DNA of 64,000 nt from IMG/VR virus record IMGVR_UViG_3300042894_006198, positions 1 to 64,000 of that record. One strand, written 5' to 3'. The position numbers were made by a program, and so were the translations under genes. Shown one piece after another: positions 45,801 through 56,800 of the stretch. Under the pieces are notes generated by a model that saw only the letters and a list, made by a program, of their open reading frames with translations, had not been told where the DNA came from and made no database searches. This DNA is from a virus. How positions within the stretch are numbered: the stretch's first letter is position 1; each line of letters starts with the position of its first letter.

Positions 45801-46343
45801 AAAGCAGCGGGTGGGTTAAGTTCATTACCTAGTGCAATATCTGCGCCTAATATTAGTTTAGATGCTATGAAAGGTGAATTAACAAAATCAGCAGGAGCTA
45901 TAACAGGTAAATTAAATGCAGGATTAGGTTCACTAGGATCAAGTGCAGGTGCCTTTAAAGTACCAACTATTGCAACAAATACATTTAATAACGATGCTAT
46001 AGTGGCAAAAGCAGGTAGTTTAGTAGGTGATTCTAGCATACCTGCACCTGTGTTTACCCCACAACCTAAAAAGCAACAAGATCCTGATGAACAATTATCA
46101 GCATTAGAACAAGCATATCAAAAAGTACAAGAAGAAACAGCAAAAAGTAAAGAACTTCTTTTATATAGACAAAAGATTAGTCAGAACTATGAAGAAGGAA
46201 AAATTGATAAAGACGCTTATCTAAGATTATTGAAACTGTGGGTAGAAAAGGCAGATGCAAGACTTAAAAGTCAAGAAGCGGCTGAAGCAGCATATGCAGC
46301 ATTACTTAAAGGTGAATCAGCAGGTGATGGAACTGCTACATAA
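42894..46343 (+). CDS. gp5: Baseplate central spike gp5-like protein with Gly/Ala-rich extension (1149 aa)
   Basis: Seen: N-terminal OB-fold-type domain ~15-140 (EPRIGIVKSTIDACHSGIIQ, WIPVRYMSPFYGV, ATPPDIGTEVICVFVNG), then a beta-helix/VgrG-like region ~250-420 (RTGGHSLVMDDGD, IRLRSAGGHQITMSDDGQTL, repeated INI/NINAK strands). No lysozyme domain lies between them, unlike T4 gp5. After a Pro/Ala/Gln linker comes a long low-complexity part. Residues ~699-764 are almost only Gly, Ala, Ser and Leu (GALGGALSGAAGALSGAAGA), a glycine-zipper-like membrane-active composition. The last ~100 residues are charged coiled coil (QLSALEQAYQKVQEETAKSK). Inference: cell-puncturing spike whose extension may enter or line the membrane path. 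Confidence 0.82.
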   Translation: MANNIQKSTGVPEQLKTDRGNAFLISEPRIGIVKSTIDACHSGIIQVWIAGLQQSNNPEDNAYWIPVRYMSPFYGVLDSSSAGDSYGDFKNNPQSYGFWATPPDIGTEVICVFVNGSINQGYYIGCIPKVEAHNMVPAVAPGNKRFIPNSTEASAYGAADALPTSEINTNNDGVNDSSTFYDQPRPVHSYQAAILAQQGLIRDTTRGVISSSSYRETPSRVFGISTPGGEIYEGGFNNKTIKQAIKNEKNPKKFKVIGRTGGHSLVMDDGDIEGGNQQIRLRSAGGHQITMSDDGQTLFIIHSNGQSWVELNSEGAIDIFSTNSFNVRTLGDINFHADQNININAKKELRIKAESIGIESDTTLTQRVGTDHAVSAGGKHTMFVGGAMSLQSGGDASFASKATTYINGGPDINLNTGATGTVPEEVPKNEPKNHNDTTYSQEKGWFSSPLKLQSIVSRAPTHYPMAETDGSTGGVAVQANLVAPASPPQPPAATQAVIDSAPSAPQTPVSSSVTAANSNIPIPSKNALPTPTTLAMVSQNAVNNAGLSTAAATAQGVVGAGVSTVTQMMNAGLMKPGADLVIQRQLQAGLPADKAITSNLLTGVLGASTPQQLLNNVGAQASAFVQNVNQGVQQLQATGAITSNLAPTQVAGMAMAVANQGLSTVTQALGGNAQAVAKIGGDIASGNFASGLADKLASGGAGVAASIGGAISGALTAAGSAISGAAGALGGALSGAAGALSGAAGALGGAVGGLLGSVTSKAGQLISLSEQAFRGIEASFTSFKANVPNVGGGGNPVLPQSDTVKKFANVAQLEKEVKDAKNTYYGDKTDENKAAWDAALEKLKQAEQEVEKDAKSIVAGAASGLPSAVGGVINAQNMQGLANKITGGIAEVGTSATSGLNALPGGITTMMNTVKNAIPGTATSNPLAQIGAAVGLGAAGSSINNILQNASPAAGLVNSLSGAVNNTLAKAAGGLSSLPSAISAPNISLDAMKGELTKSAGAITGKLNAGLGSLGSSAGAFKVPTIATNTFNNDAIVAKAGSLVGDSSIPAPVFTPQPKKQQDPDEQLSALEQAYQKVQEETAKSKELLLYRQKISQNYEEGKIDKDAYLRLLKLWVEKADARLKSQEAAEAAYAALLKGESAGDGTAT
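45020..45150 (+). repeat. Short GC-richer repeats coding Gly-Ala zipper
   Basis: Repeated GGTGCATTAGGTGG / GGTGCACTTAGTGGGGCAGC-type units encode the SGAAGALGG run of the spike protein. The stretch is visibly more G-rich than its surroundings. Confidence 0.7.
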
Positions 46344-46350
46344 CATAGGT

Positions 46351-46358
46351 TATAAATA
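46351..46358 (+). promoter_or_regulatory. Exact late-promoter box TATAAATA before gp25
   Basis: TATAAATA followed by ATATATT and the gp25 ATG (7 bases), with no ribosome site between. Initiation about six bases downstream would give a leader of roughly two bases. Confidence 0.6.
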
Positions 46359-46365
46359 ATATATT

Positions 46366-46812
46366 ATGGCTACATACTACGGATTTTCAACGCAAGAAAT
46401 AGGGCAATTAACACGCCTCACCGAACCAGGCAAAGACGGTGGCGTTGCAGGTATTTCCAAACCTGTTCCTATAACTAAAAAATTCACACTAGTTGATCAA
46501 AATCTTGTTATTCGTGATTTATTAAATGCTTTTAATATTAGACAAGGCGACAAAGTCGGTCAACCAAGTTACGGTTGCGTACTATGGAATTTTGTCTTTG
46601 AACCAAACAACTTAACAGTACTTGGGCAGATTGAAGATGAAGTACGTCGAATTGTTAATTCTGATCCAAGAATTATTCTAAATTCAGTTTATATTAATAA
46701 TCAAGAAAATGGCGTATTGATTGAATTAGAACTTGCCTTTACACCATTTAATACACCACTAGATTTAGGAATTCTTTTAGATAGGAATTTAGGGGTCGCT
46801 ACAACGGTATAA
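46366..46812 (+). CDS. gp25: Baseplate wedge protein gp25 (148 aa)
   Basis: Role: wedge core subunit that starts sheath assembly. Seen: gp25-like pattern with KKFTLVDQNLVIRDLLNAFN, GQPSYGCVLWNFVFEPNNLT (containing the typical E-P element), and IEDEVRRIVNSDPRIILNSV, followed by a C-terminal strand pair (VLIELELAFTPFNTP). Length is near T4 gp25 (132 aa). The next gene's promoter box overlaps its stop codon. It lies between gp5 and gp6 in conserved baseplate order. Confidence 0.92.
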   Translation: MATYYGFSTQEIGQLTRLTEPGKDGGVAGISKPVPITKKFTLVDQNLVIRDLLNAFNIRQGDKVGQPSYGCVLWNFVFEPNNLTVLGQIEDEVRRIVNSDPRIILNSVYINNQENGVLIELELAFTPFNTPLDLGILLDRNLGVATTV

Positions 46813-46815
46813 ATA
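46808..46815 (+). promoter_or_regulatory. Exact late-promoter box TATAAATA before gp6
   Basis: TATAAATA overlaps the gp25 stop codon and lies 18 bases before the gp6 ATG, with AAGGA between (46823-46827). This is a textbook spacing for a late transcript with a short leader and its own ribosome site. Confidence 0.72.
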
Positions 46816-46833
46816 TCAATATAAGGACAACAT

Positions 46834-49800
46834 ATGGCATCTAGTAGCAGACAAAGTGCGCTTTTTGGTGTACAAGATTGGAAAAAAATATATCAAACTT
46901 ATCGTGAGGCTGATTTTGTAAGCTACGATTATGAAACCTTACGTAAAACATTTATTGACTATCTTACTACCTACTACCCCGAAACATTTAATGACTACAT
47001 AGAAAGTAGTGAATTTATCGCATTACTTGATGTAATGGCATATATGGGTCAAGCACTTGCTTTTCGTAGTGACCTTAACGCACGTGAAAATTTTATTGAT
47101 ACAGCAGAAAGACGTGACAGTGTTATTAAACTTGCCAATCTTGTTAGTTATACACCAAAAAGAAATATTACAGCACAAGGTACTTTAAAAATAACTGCTA
47201 TACAAACTACTGAGGATATACGTGACATCAATGGTACACCACTAGCTAATCAACCTATACAGTGGAATGATCCTGCTAATCCATATTGGCAAACTCAATT
47301 TAATTCAATTATTAATAGTTCGCTTATTAGTAGTCAGTACGTTGGTCGCCCAGGCAACTCTGCCACCCTACTTGGTATAAAAACTGATGAGTATACGTTG
47401 AGTATCCCTGGGGGGTATTTGCCTATTGTTCCATTTGTAGCACAAGTGGATGGTGTTGATATGAACTTTGAAGCAGTTAGTGTAACTAGTTTAAATCGTG
47501 ATTATCTTTATGAAATTCCACCTGCTCCTAGTGGTGCATTTAACATATTATATCAAAATGATCGTCTAGGTTTTGGCAGTGCTAATACAGGATGGTTTGT
47601 ATATTTTAAACAAGGTGTACTACAAAACGTTGATTTTAATTTTCCTGATGCAGTAGAAAATAATGTGCAACTTGTTAATATTGAAGGTATTAATAATACT
47701 GATACATGGCTATACAAATTAGACTCGCAAGGTAATACAGAACAATTATGGACTCAAGTTGAAAGTATCTACGCAAATGCACAACTACAACTTGAAAACA
47801 GTTTACGCACTATTTTCAGTGTAACATCAAGAGCAAATGACCAAGTTACCTATGTGTTTGGTGATGGCGTATTTGCTGAAATACCTGTAGGTAGTTTTAG
47901 AGCGTATGTACGCAGTGGCAATGCACTAAAGTATACCATTGATCCTAATGAAATACAAGGCATTACAGTAAATATTGGTTACTTAAGTCGTACCAATCGT
48001 ATCGAAACCTTAACACTTACTCTAAGCTTACAAAACCCAATTAACACAGCACTTACACGTGAAAGTTTAGCAAGCATTAAAGAACGTGCACCTGCAAGAT
48101 ATTATACACAAAATCGTATGGTAAATGGTGAAGATTATACTAATTTCCCATATACTTTATACAATAGTATTGTCAAATCTAAAGCATTAAATCGCAGTAG
48201 TATTGGTGTAACACGTAGCTTAGATTTATTAGACCCAACAGGAAAATATAGTAGTACTAATGTATTTGCTAACGATGGTGCATTATGGATCGTTGATGGT
48301 GATGATCCTACAACAGGAGCACCAACTTCTGCAACTACTTTTAGCTTAAGTAATATTAATTTTGCTACAGAATTTTTAACGCAATCATTTAAACAAATTA
48401 TTAGTAGTTCACAATGTCAACAATATTATCTACAATATTATCCACGTTATAGTGGATATTACACACCCGCAGGTGTAAGTGGTAGTTATCAAGTATATTG
48501 GAACTTATCAACAGTCAATAGTGATAATGTAACAGGCTACTTTTATATAAGCACGACAGCAGATTACCCCCAAACGGTAGGTCCGTTAAATGGAACAGAC
48601 TTGCGTTATATTGCACAAGGTACGCTGATTAAGTTTGTTTGTCCTAACCCTGATACACAATGTTTTGATAAAAATAATCGCATTGTAACACGCCAACCAA
48701 ATTATATTATAGGTGACAAAACTTATATTTGGGTTGGGGTGGAAGAAGTTATAGGTGATGGTGAAAACTTTGGTAATGGTAATCTTGAAAACGGAAGCGG
48801 TCCAATTACCCTAAGTGAGTATGTTCCACAAACTGCTATTATTGATAAAACACTAAGTTCAACTTATACGGTAACGGCTATAACGAAGGCGACTCCTGGC
48901 ATTGTTACTACGAGCGGTACACATTTATTAGTTGATGGTCAAGAAGTAGTACTAACAGGTGTTGTTGGTATGACTGAAGTCAATGCTAAAACATATTATG
49001 CTAAAGTAACGGGTTATTCAACTACTACATTTGCTCTATACAATGATCCTGCGCTAGAAAACCCTGTAAACACATCCATATATACAACCTATGTTAGTGG
49101 TGGTACGGTGACAACCACTGCAACAGGGATTATTCCATCAATTGATACATCATTAAGTAATACTATTATTCGCCAATGTTTAAATTTAATTCAATTACGT
49201 CAAGATTTTGCGCTAAGTTTTGATAATAGTATTACTGCTAATTTAGAGCGTTGGGAAGTTGTTCAACCTATTCCAACATCTTCAGTTACGCCAACATCGT
49301 ATTTTATGAGTTTTACTTTTAATAGTGTTGATAATGTTTATTATGTTCGTTACCGTACGTTACAATATTATTTTGGTAGTGTAAGTGAAGTAAGATTTTT
49401 CTTTGATCAATTTGAAAAAGTTTTTGATAATAAGAGTGGACAAACTATAGCTGATTTTGTAAACATTCAAGGTGTTAATTCTAATTTACAATCTGCTGCG
49501 CCATTGGGAACTGATTATTTCTTAGATATTATAGCACAACCTGTACAAAGTGACGGATATGCTGATGATTATGCTGTAGAAATAACAAGTATAGATTCTG
49601 ACACAGGATATCCCATTGACCCTGATTTCTTTGAATTAATTACTGATACAACAACAAGTCCATATCCATATGTATTCTTCCGCACTGTAACTGACAGTTT
49701 AGGTTTGTATCGTCAAGAAATTGTACCTAATGGTGCTATTGTTATAGCACAGGAAACATATGCAGATGTTTATGCAAATCGTTACTTATATCCTGCAGGA

Positions 49801-50769
49801 ACAACATTTTATACAGACTATGATCCTGTTTCCTATAACATTGTAAGTATTAGTGCAGCTACACCTGCTGTTGTTACTACATTGCCACATAATTTTAGTG
49901 ATGGGCAACGTGTAGTTATTACAGGTGCAGGTACAAATAATGGTGTAAAATTTGTAAAAGTTACAGGATATACATCAACAACCTTTGCGCTTTATAGTGA
50001 TCCTAGCTTAACAACACCTGTTACAGGGGTGTCAGCAGTAAGTGGTATTGTCAAAACCGTCCCAGGTTGGTACACCACCGTACTAAACAATGTTACTAAC
50101 GTTGTTACCCTAAGCGATGTTACTGCAGATTATAGCGTTGAATCAGGACGTGGTGCTATAATTTTCCAATATCGACATAATAGTAATAATACTACCCGCA
50201 TCGACCCTGGAACCACCAACATCATTGATTTATACGTTGTAACACAACAATATTATACTGAATATACCAATTGGATTAATGATACGACAGGCGTATTGCC
50301 TGAACCATTAGTACCAACAATTAATCAACTTACTCAAGCTTATGGTGATGTTGATCAATATAAAATGTTAAGTGACAGTGTTGTATTGAATAGTGTACAG
50401 TTTAAGCCATTATTTGGACAAAAAGCTTCACCTGCATTACGTGGTACGATTAAAATTATTAAAAGTCCATTTACCACTGCTAGTGATAGTCAAATACGTA
50501 GTGCTACATTAACTGCACTGAATAATTATTTTAGTTTAGATAAGTGGAATTTTGGCGATACTTTCTATTTTAGTGAATTAACAGCTTATTTGCACGTTGA
50601 GTTAGGTGATTTGATTAATTCTGTGGTGGTAGTACCACAAGATCCTAATCAAAAATTCGGTGATTTATATGAAGTACGCTGTGCACCATACGAGATTTTT
50701 GTTAATGGTGCCACTGCAAATGATATTGTCATTGTAGCTAGCCTTACACCAACCGTTTTGCAGCAATAA
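46834..50769 (+). CDS. gp6: Baseplate wedge protein gp6 with inserted modules (1311 aa)
   Basis: Role: gp6 forms the inner ring that holds the wedges together. Seen: the family start VQDWKKIYQTYREADFVSYD, LRKTFIDYLTTYYPETFNDY, FIALLDVMAYMGQALAFRSD and AERRDSVIKLANLVSYTPKR, then a gp6/J-like core. The C-terminus has FKPLFGQKASPALRGTIKII and SLDKWNFGDTFYFSELTAYL. The protein is twice T4 gp6 (660 aa). Two similar ~80-residue modules are inserted, at ~675-765 (VTAITKATPGIVTTSGTHLL, then KVTGYSTTTFALYNDPAL) and ~999-1075 (IVSISAATPAVVTTLPHNFS, then KVTGYTSTTFALYSDPSL). They look like the small beta module called E1-FCCH-like in phage annotations and probably decorate the outer face of the baseplate. 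Confidence 0.92.
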   Translation: MASSSRQSALFGVQDWKKIYQTYREADFVSYDYETLRKTFIDYLTTYYPETFNDYIESSEFIALLDVMAYMGQALAFRSDLNARENFIDTAERRDSVIKLANLVSYTPKRNITAQGTLKITAIQTTEDIRDINGTPLANQPIQWNDPANPYWQTQFNSIINSSLISSQYVGRPGNSATLLGIKTDEYTLSIPGGYLPIVPFVAQVDGVDMNFEAVSVTSLNRDYLYEIPPAPSGAFNILYQNDRLGFGSANTGWFVYFKQGVLQNVDFNFPDAVENNVQLVNIEGINNTDTWLYKLDSQGNTEQLWTQVESIYANAQLQLENSLRTIFSVTSRANDQVTYVFGDGVFAEIPVGSFRAYVRSGNALKYTIDPNEIQGITVNIGYLSRTNRIETLTLTLSLQNPINTALTRESLASIKERAPARYYTQNRMVNGEDYTNFPYTLYNSIVKSKALNRSSIGVTRSLDLLDPTGKYSSTNVFANDGALWIVDGDDPTTGAPTSATTFSLSNINFATEFLTQSFKQIISSSQCQQYYLQYYPRYSGYYTPAGVSGSYQVYWNLSTVNSDNVTGYFYISTTADYPQTVGPLNGTDLRYIAQGTLIKFVCPNPDTQCFDKNNRIVTRQPNYIIGDKTYIWVGVEEVIGDGENFGNGNLENGSGPITLSEYVPQTAIIDKTLSSTYTVTAITKATPGIVTTSGTHLLVDGQEVVLTGVVGMTEVNAKTYYAKVTGYSTTTFALYNDPALENPVNTSIYTTYVSGGTVTTTATGIIPSIDTSLSNTIIRQCLNLIQLRQDFALSFDNSITANLERWEVVQPIPTSSVTPTSYFMSFTFNSVDNVYYVRYRTLQYYFGSVSEVRFFFDQFEKVFDNKSGQTIADFVNIQGVNSNLQSAAPLGTDYFLDIIAQPVQSDGYADDYAVEITSIDSDTGYPIDPDFFELITDTTTSPYPYVFFRTVTDSLGLYRQEIVPNGAIVIAQETYADVYANRYLYPAGTTFYTDYDPVSYNIVSISAATPAVVTTLPHNFSDGQRVVITGAGTNNGVKFVKVTGYTSTTFALYSDPSLTTPVTGVSAVSGIVKTVPGWYTTVLNNVTNVVTLSDVTADYSVESGRGAIIFQYRHNSNNTTRIDPGTTNIIDLYVVTQQYYTEYTNWINDTTGVLPEPLVPTINQLTQAYGDVDQYKMLSDSVVLNSVQFKPLFGQKASPALRGTIKIIKSPFTTASDSQIRSATLTALNNYFSLDKWNFGDTFYFSELTAYLHVELGDLINSVVVVPQDPNQKFGDLYEVRCAPYEIFVNGATANDIVIVASLTPTVLQQ

Positions 50770-50795
50770 TCTAAATATGCTGATAATTACGGCGA

Positions 50796-50802
50796 CTAAA
50801 TA
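50796..50802 (+). promoter_or_regulatory. Weak late-promoter candidate CTAAATA
   Basis: CTAAATA 23 bases before the ATG of the gp7-like gene, with no clear ribosome site in the leader. The first base of the box differs from NATAAATA, so usage is uncertain. Confidence 0.35.
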
Positions 50803-50825
50803 CATTTATTAGCATATAAAATAAC

Positions 50826-53800
50826 ATGGTAACTAAGGTACGCACAATCGATTTTTTGCCTGAAATATTCAGGACTGAGACTAACAGACAATTTTTGTCT
50901 GCTACACTTGACCAATTGACGCAGCAAAAGAATGTATCTGCCGTACAGGGATATATTGGCGAGAAATTTGGTTATGGTATTAGTAGAAATGACAAGTATG
51001 TTGTTGAGCCTGATAAAACTAGAACTGATTATCAGTTAGAACCTGCAGTTATCTTTTTAAAAGATGATACGCAAACACCACAAGACTTCATCACTTATCC
51101 TGGCATCGTCGATGCACTGCGACAACCCAATAATGTTACCTTAAACCCACAATCATTGTTTGAACAAGACAGTTACAGTTGGGAATCTTTTATTAACTAT
51201 GACAAATTATTAAACTATCAGCAGTACTATTGGTTACCGCTTGGTCCTGACACCGTGTTAGTATCTACTGATACTGTATATAATCGCAGAACCTATACCG
51301 TTATTGATTCAAATGATGGTTATCGCATTTCAACGTTTGCTCAAAAAAACCCAATCATCACGTTATTACGTGGTGGAACATATAAGTTTGTAGTCGATGG
51401 CAATGCGCCATTTTGGATTCAAGGTGTCCCAGGCACCAACGGAACCGAACCCCTATACCCAAATATAAGCACAAGAGATGTACTAGGTGTTACAAATAAT
51501 GGTACGGCAAGTGGTGAAATAACCTTTACAGTACCTGCAAGAGATGCACAATCGCAGTATATATTGCCTGGTAATCATACGGTGGATATTATTTGCACAA
51601 GTAATTATGATGACATAAATGGTAAAACTTTAGCAGATATTGGTGGTTCAATTGATGGTGTTACTGATTTGAATGGTAAAACTATTATGTTTTACGGTCC
51701 ATCTAGTGTGGCTAATCAAATTAAGTACTATCGTATTGAATATGATACAAACAATAACTTAACTGCAACAACAACACCTGATGCTAATTATACAAGTGTT
51801 TCTACCATTGGCGTAGTTGATGTAAGTGATATTTACGCAGGTATGGTTATTTCAGGTAGTGGTATACCATCAGGTACTATAGTAGAAAACATTATCAATT
51901 CAAATTTATACTTAAGCAATGCTATTACTGTAACTACATCAACTACATTAACATTTAGCAATAATCGTTTTCCTGTGCCACCATCAGTGTCAGTAGGCTA
52001 TAACGCAGCACCATATGCTGCATATGATCAAAATTATATTGATCCACTACAAAGTTCATATACACCCGTAGAAATTGGTTTTGATCAAACAATTGTATTA
52101 CGCTTGGTAGATATTGGCAATATTCCTACTATGGAAACTATTACTGCTAACTTAGGTACTGTATATCAAGCAAGAAAGTTCTTTAGAAATTTAGCAGGTC
52201 AAATTGAGTTAATACCATATCTTAGCGCACAATTAGATAGACTATACTATCAAAACGCTAATGATCCAAATAGTGTTGGTATTATTGAATTGATTGAAAG
52301 TAACGCTGATGCTTATATCTACATTAGTGATATTCTCGGTAAAACAAATTATACAAGTCCTAATAAAGTACAATTTACTAATGGTTTGAAAATTAGTTTT
52401 GAAGGTAATGTAGTACCAAGTTCATACGAGGGTAATGAGTATTATGTAGAAGGTGTAGGAACAGCCATTCAATTGATTCCTGTAGGTGATTATGCAACAC
52501 CTGAGATCTATACTGATCCAATTTTTGTACCTTATGACATGGAACCTTACGATACAACAGGATATGATGTTGTATTGAATCAACCACTTGATGCGGATTA
52601 TTTAACAATTAGTAGATTATCACGTGATCGCAATGCATGGTCACGTAGCAATCGTTGGTTTCATTATGATGTGTTACAAGCTACCTACAATTATACAAAG
52701 AGTGCACGTTCATTAGAAGATTTACAAAGTACAACAAATAGAGCAAAGCGTCCTATTATAGAATTTGTGCCTAATTTAAAATTATTTGATAGTGGTACAA
52801 AATCATTAGGTTCAGTAGACTTTTTTGATACTGCTACTACAGATTTATTATCTACTGTAGAGGGCATTGTACCTACATTACCAACTATAGCTAATTTTTC
52901 ATCAGCAACAGAGGCTATTGTAACCATTAATAATACACAATTGGTTGGTACTATTAATCCATCTTTACCTGTTACATTAATCGAAGGACAATCTGTTGTA
53001 TTACAAATACCTAGCACATGGCCTACAGAATGGCAAGTTTTAGATAATCAAATATATTATATCTATGACATAAACACGTCTAGCCCAACTGTTACTACTT
53101 TTAAATTATCAAGTGTTTCTACTATTGATACACCTGATCCTCTTGATACAAATGGTTTTACAGCACCATCAGTAGGCACAGCCTATGCAAGTTTTGGTGA
53201 GTATATTATTGATGGTGAAAGTGTATTTGATGGTGCTAGAATTATTGTAAGTAATGATACTGATGCTAGTGTACGAAGTAAAGTATATTATGCAACCTTT
53301 GTTCAAATCGATACAGCGGGAACTGTTGTAGCAAGTTTTGTTCCTGATACAGATGTTACAGTGACTAATTTAAGTCAAGCAGTTATTACACGAGGTGACG
53401 TATCTTATAATCATCTTGGACGAACATTTGTTTATGAAGATGTGTTGTTTAATAATGCAGGTGGATGGCAACAATGTCAACTAAAGACAGGACCTAACCA
53501 AGCACCCCTATTTGATATATTAAATGAAAATGGTGTAAGTTTTAGTAATACGTCATCATATCCTGCTACTACTTTTGCAGGAACAAAGTTATTTTCATAT
53601 ACAGAAAATAGTTCTAATCCTGATGATCCTGTATTAGGTTTTCCATTAGAATACACAAGTTTAGAAAATACTAGTGATATTAATTTCACAGTAAACCTTA
53701 ACGTAGATACATTTAGTTATACAAGTGGTTCAACTACTGTTACAGAATTAATCAATACAGGCTATGTTAATCAATATGAAATCATTGATGTACCAACCAA

Positions 53801-56800
53801 GCGTATTGGATGGGTAAATTCTATAGAGCAAAGTGTACAATATCAAGTATTTTCATTTACAACATCAGCTCTTAATACAGCAAACAATATTACAACGGTA
53901 AGATGTGATATTCCTGCTCAACCTGACACAGGATGGAATCCTGTTAAAGTATATCTAAATAATCGTTACTTAAAACCAAATGAATTTACCTACACAGTGA
54001 CTTCATCAGAAACTATTGTGTATATACCTAATGGATTTAATGATTTACCTGTTGTAGTGGAACTGCTTAGTGCAGAGGTTAGTCCTACAGCATACTATAC
54101 AGTACCTACTAACCTAGAAAATAATCCATTCAATGTCAACCCAACAACAATTGATTTAGGTGGTATTAGAAATCATTGGATTAGTATATGCGAAAATAGT
54201 GGATTAGTAACGGGTAGCTTTGTTGGTAATAATAATAGTCGTGATTTACCAAATTTAGATCCATATGGAAATAAGATTATTCAAAACAGTGCGGCAATGT
54301 TGTTGCCTGGGTTGTTTTTGCGTAAAGCAGGGTATAATATATTAGATGCGTTAAATTTTAATTCTAATGAATATACAAATTATAAACAAGTTATTGTTGA
54401 TACTGCTTATCAGTTAGATTTTGGTCCTTACGACAGCCCATCGACCATATTAGATACTATAGTACAGCGTTTAGTACAAGCTAAAGCAGATACTGCTCCT
54501 TTCTTTTGGAGCGATATGTATTTTAGTGGCGATCCTTATATCACTAACACTTATCGTTTCCGTAATCAAGCAAGCACTGCTACCTATACATTAAGTAGAA
54601 TCTATGATTTTACAAGTGCAAATTACTATGGTTTAGGCATTTATGTAACACGTATCATTGATGGTATTGCACGTGAGATACAATTATTGCGTGATGTAAA
54701 TTGGGTAACTAGTACAACATCACCTAGCGTAACCATAACCTATAGTTTTTTAGCAGGTGATGTTGTTACCGTTAAAGAATATAATCAAACTTATGGTACA
54801 TTCTGTCCTAATACACCATCAAAATTAGGCACCTATCCTGCTTTTGTACCACAGGTATTGCTTGATAATACATACCTTACGCCAACGTATTTTATTGTAG
54901 GTCATGATGGTAGTTATAATAAGTTATATGGTACATATATTAATGGTCGTTTAACAGACCCACGTGACATTGCACTGTTTGAGTTTGAAAATCGTGTATG
55001 GAATAATATTAAAGTAACACAAGATATTCCTATTGTTTATGCCGATGTAGCCCCAGGCAAATTCCGCACCACGTCATATTCTGAAGAAGAAATTTTACAG
55101 ATTAAAAATCCATCATTCTTAAATTGGATTGGAAAGAATAGATTAGATTATAGAACTAATTTCTACCGTTCAAATAACGCATTTTCATATAATTATCGTG
55201 GCAGCACAATGAGTATTGATGATAGTATCATTACTCAAGGCTATTGGCGTGGTATATACAATTGGCTATATGATACAGATACGCCAAACATTACACCATG
55301 GAAAATGTTAGGCTTTGCAGTACGTCCTACATGGTGGCTAAGTTATTATGGTGATGCACCATATACTAGTGATAATACTACATTGTGGACAGATTTATCA
55401 AATGGTTTTGTTTGGAATAATGGTGATAGTTATACTATTACAAAATATGTTCGCCCACAATTATTAAGCATTATACCTGTTGATAGTATGGGCAATCTAG
55501 TGCCACCATTAGAATTAGTTGTTAATTTCTATAATACGCTTGATTTTAATAAAAGTTGGTTACCAGGCGATGACTCCCCAACCGAAGCAAGTTATGAAAA
55601 GAGTAGCACTTATCCATTTGATTTAATGCGTTTGTTAGTATTGACAAAACCTGCACAATTTTTTAATTTAAATGTTGATCGTGATTTATATAAGTTTGAT
55701 GTTGAGTTAGGGCAATGGTTATACAATAACCGTTATCATATTAACCCTAATGATATTGTTGTATATGGTGATGGTACGCCAAAGCATAGTTATATTAATT
55801 GGGTAGTAGATTATTTAAATCAGCGTGGTATATCATCAACCTCTGAGGTACAAGTATCTTTACAAAATTTAGATGTGCGTTTGGTATATCGTGTTGGTGG
55901 ATTTACTGCTAAAAAGTTTTTAAGTTTTCTAGTAGAAAAAGCAAGCACTAATAGTGCAAACACAGGATTATTGATTCCTGATGATAGTTATAACATATTA
56001 TTGTATGATAACGTGCCATTTGATAAGATTACTTGGTCTAGTGTGGTTGTACAAAAAACTGAAAAAGGATATTCAGTTTGGGGTAATAGTTTAACACAAA
56101 GTTTCTTTACTTGTGCTCAACCCTTAAACAACAATTACAAAGAAGTTGTTAGTTATGGTGATTATCGTGTCAGCGTAAGTACAGGATTTAGTAAAACACA
56201 AACTTACATTGTGCCTTATGGTACAGAATTTTATAGTTTAGAAGGTGTAGCTGAATTTTTAGTGCGTTATGGCGCACACTTAGCCAATCAAGGTATGTTG
56301 TTTGTTAACATATTTGATGGGGTAGAATATAATTGGACACAAATGGTTGCTGAGTTTTTATATTGGCAATCACAAAAATGGTCAGTGGGTAGTTTAATTA
56401 ATCTTAACCCTAATAGCCAACGTTTAAGTATTAACAAAGATAATTTTATTGTACAACCATTAACTTTACAACAAAGTAATTTTGTACTTGATCAAAACAT
56501 GTCGCCTATCAAACCAACGAATATGATGATTAATCGTGATGGCACTGCTTTTGAGTTACAAGTAAAAAATGTTGGTGATACTTTAGCTTATTCTGTTTTC
56601 AACATGTCAAATATTGAACATGCTATTGTGTTTGATAATATTACATTGTTTAATGACGTTATCTATAACGTATCAATTGGTTTACGTCAAGAACGTATTT
56701 TAATGAAAGGATATGTTACTGCTGAGTGGAATGGCTATGTTGATGCACAAGGATTTTTATTAAATCAAAATAATGTACAAGAATGGCAATCAAATATCAA

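Noticed and set aside
44279-46039. Three long minus-strand frames (150-220 residues, Ala/Pro-rich) opposite the spike gene
   Set aside because: They coincide with the Gly/Ala low-complexity region of the real gene and show no start signals or recognisable domains.
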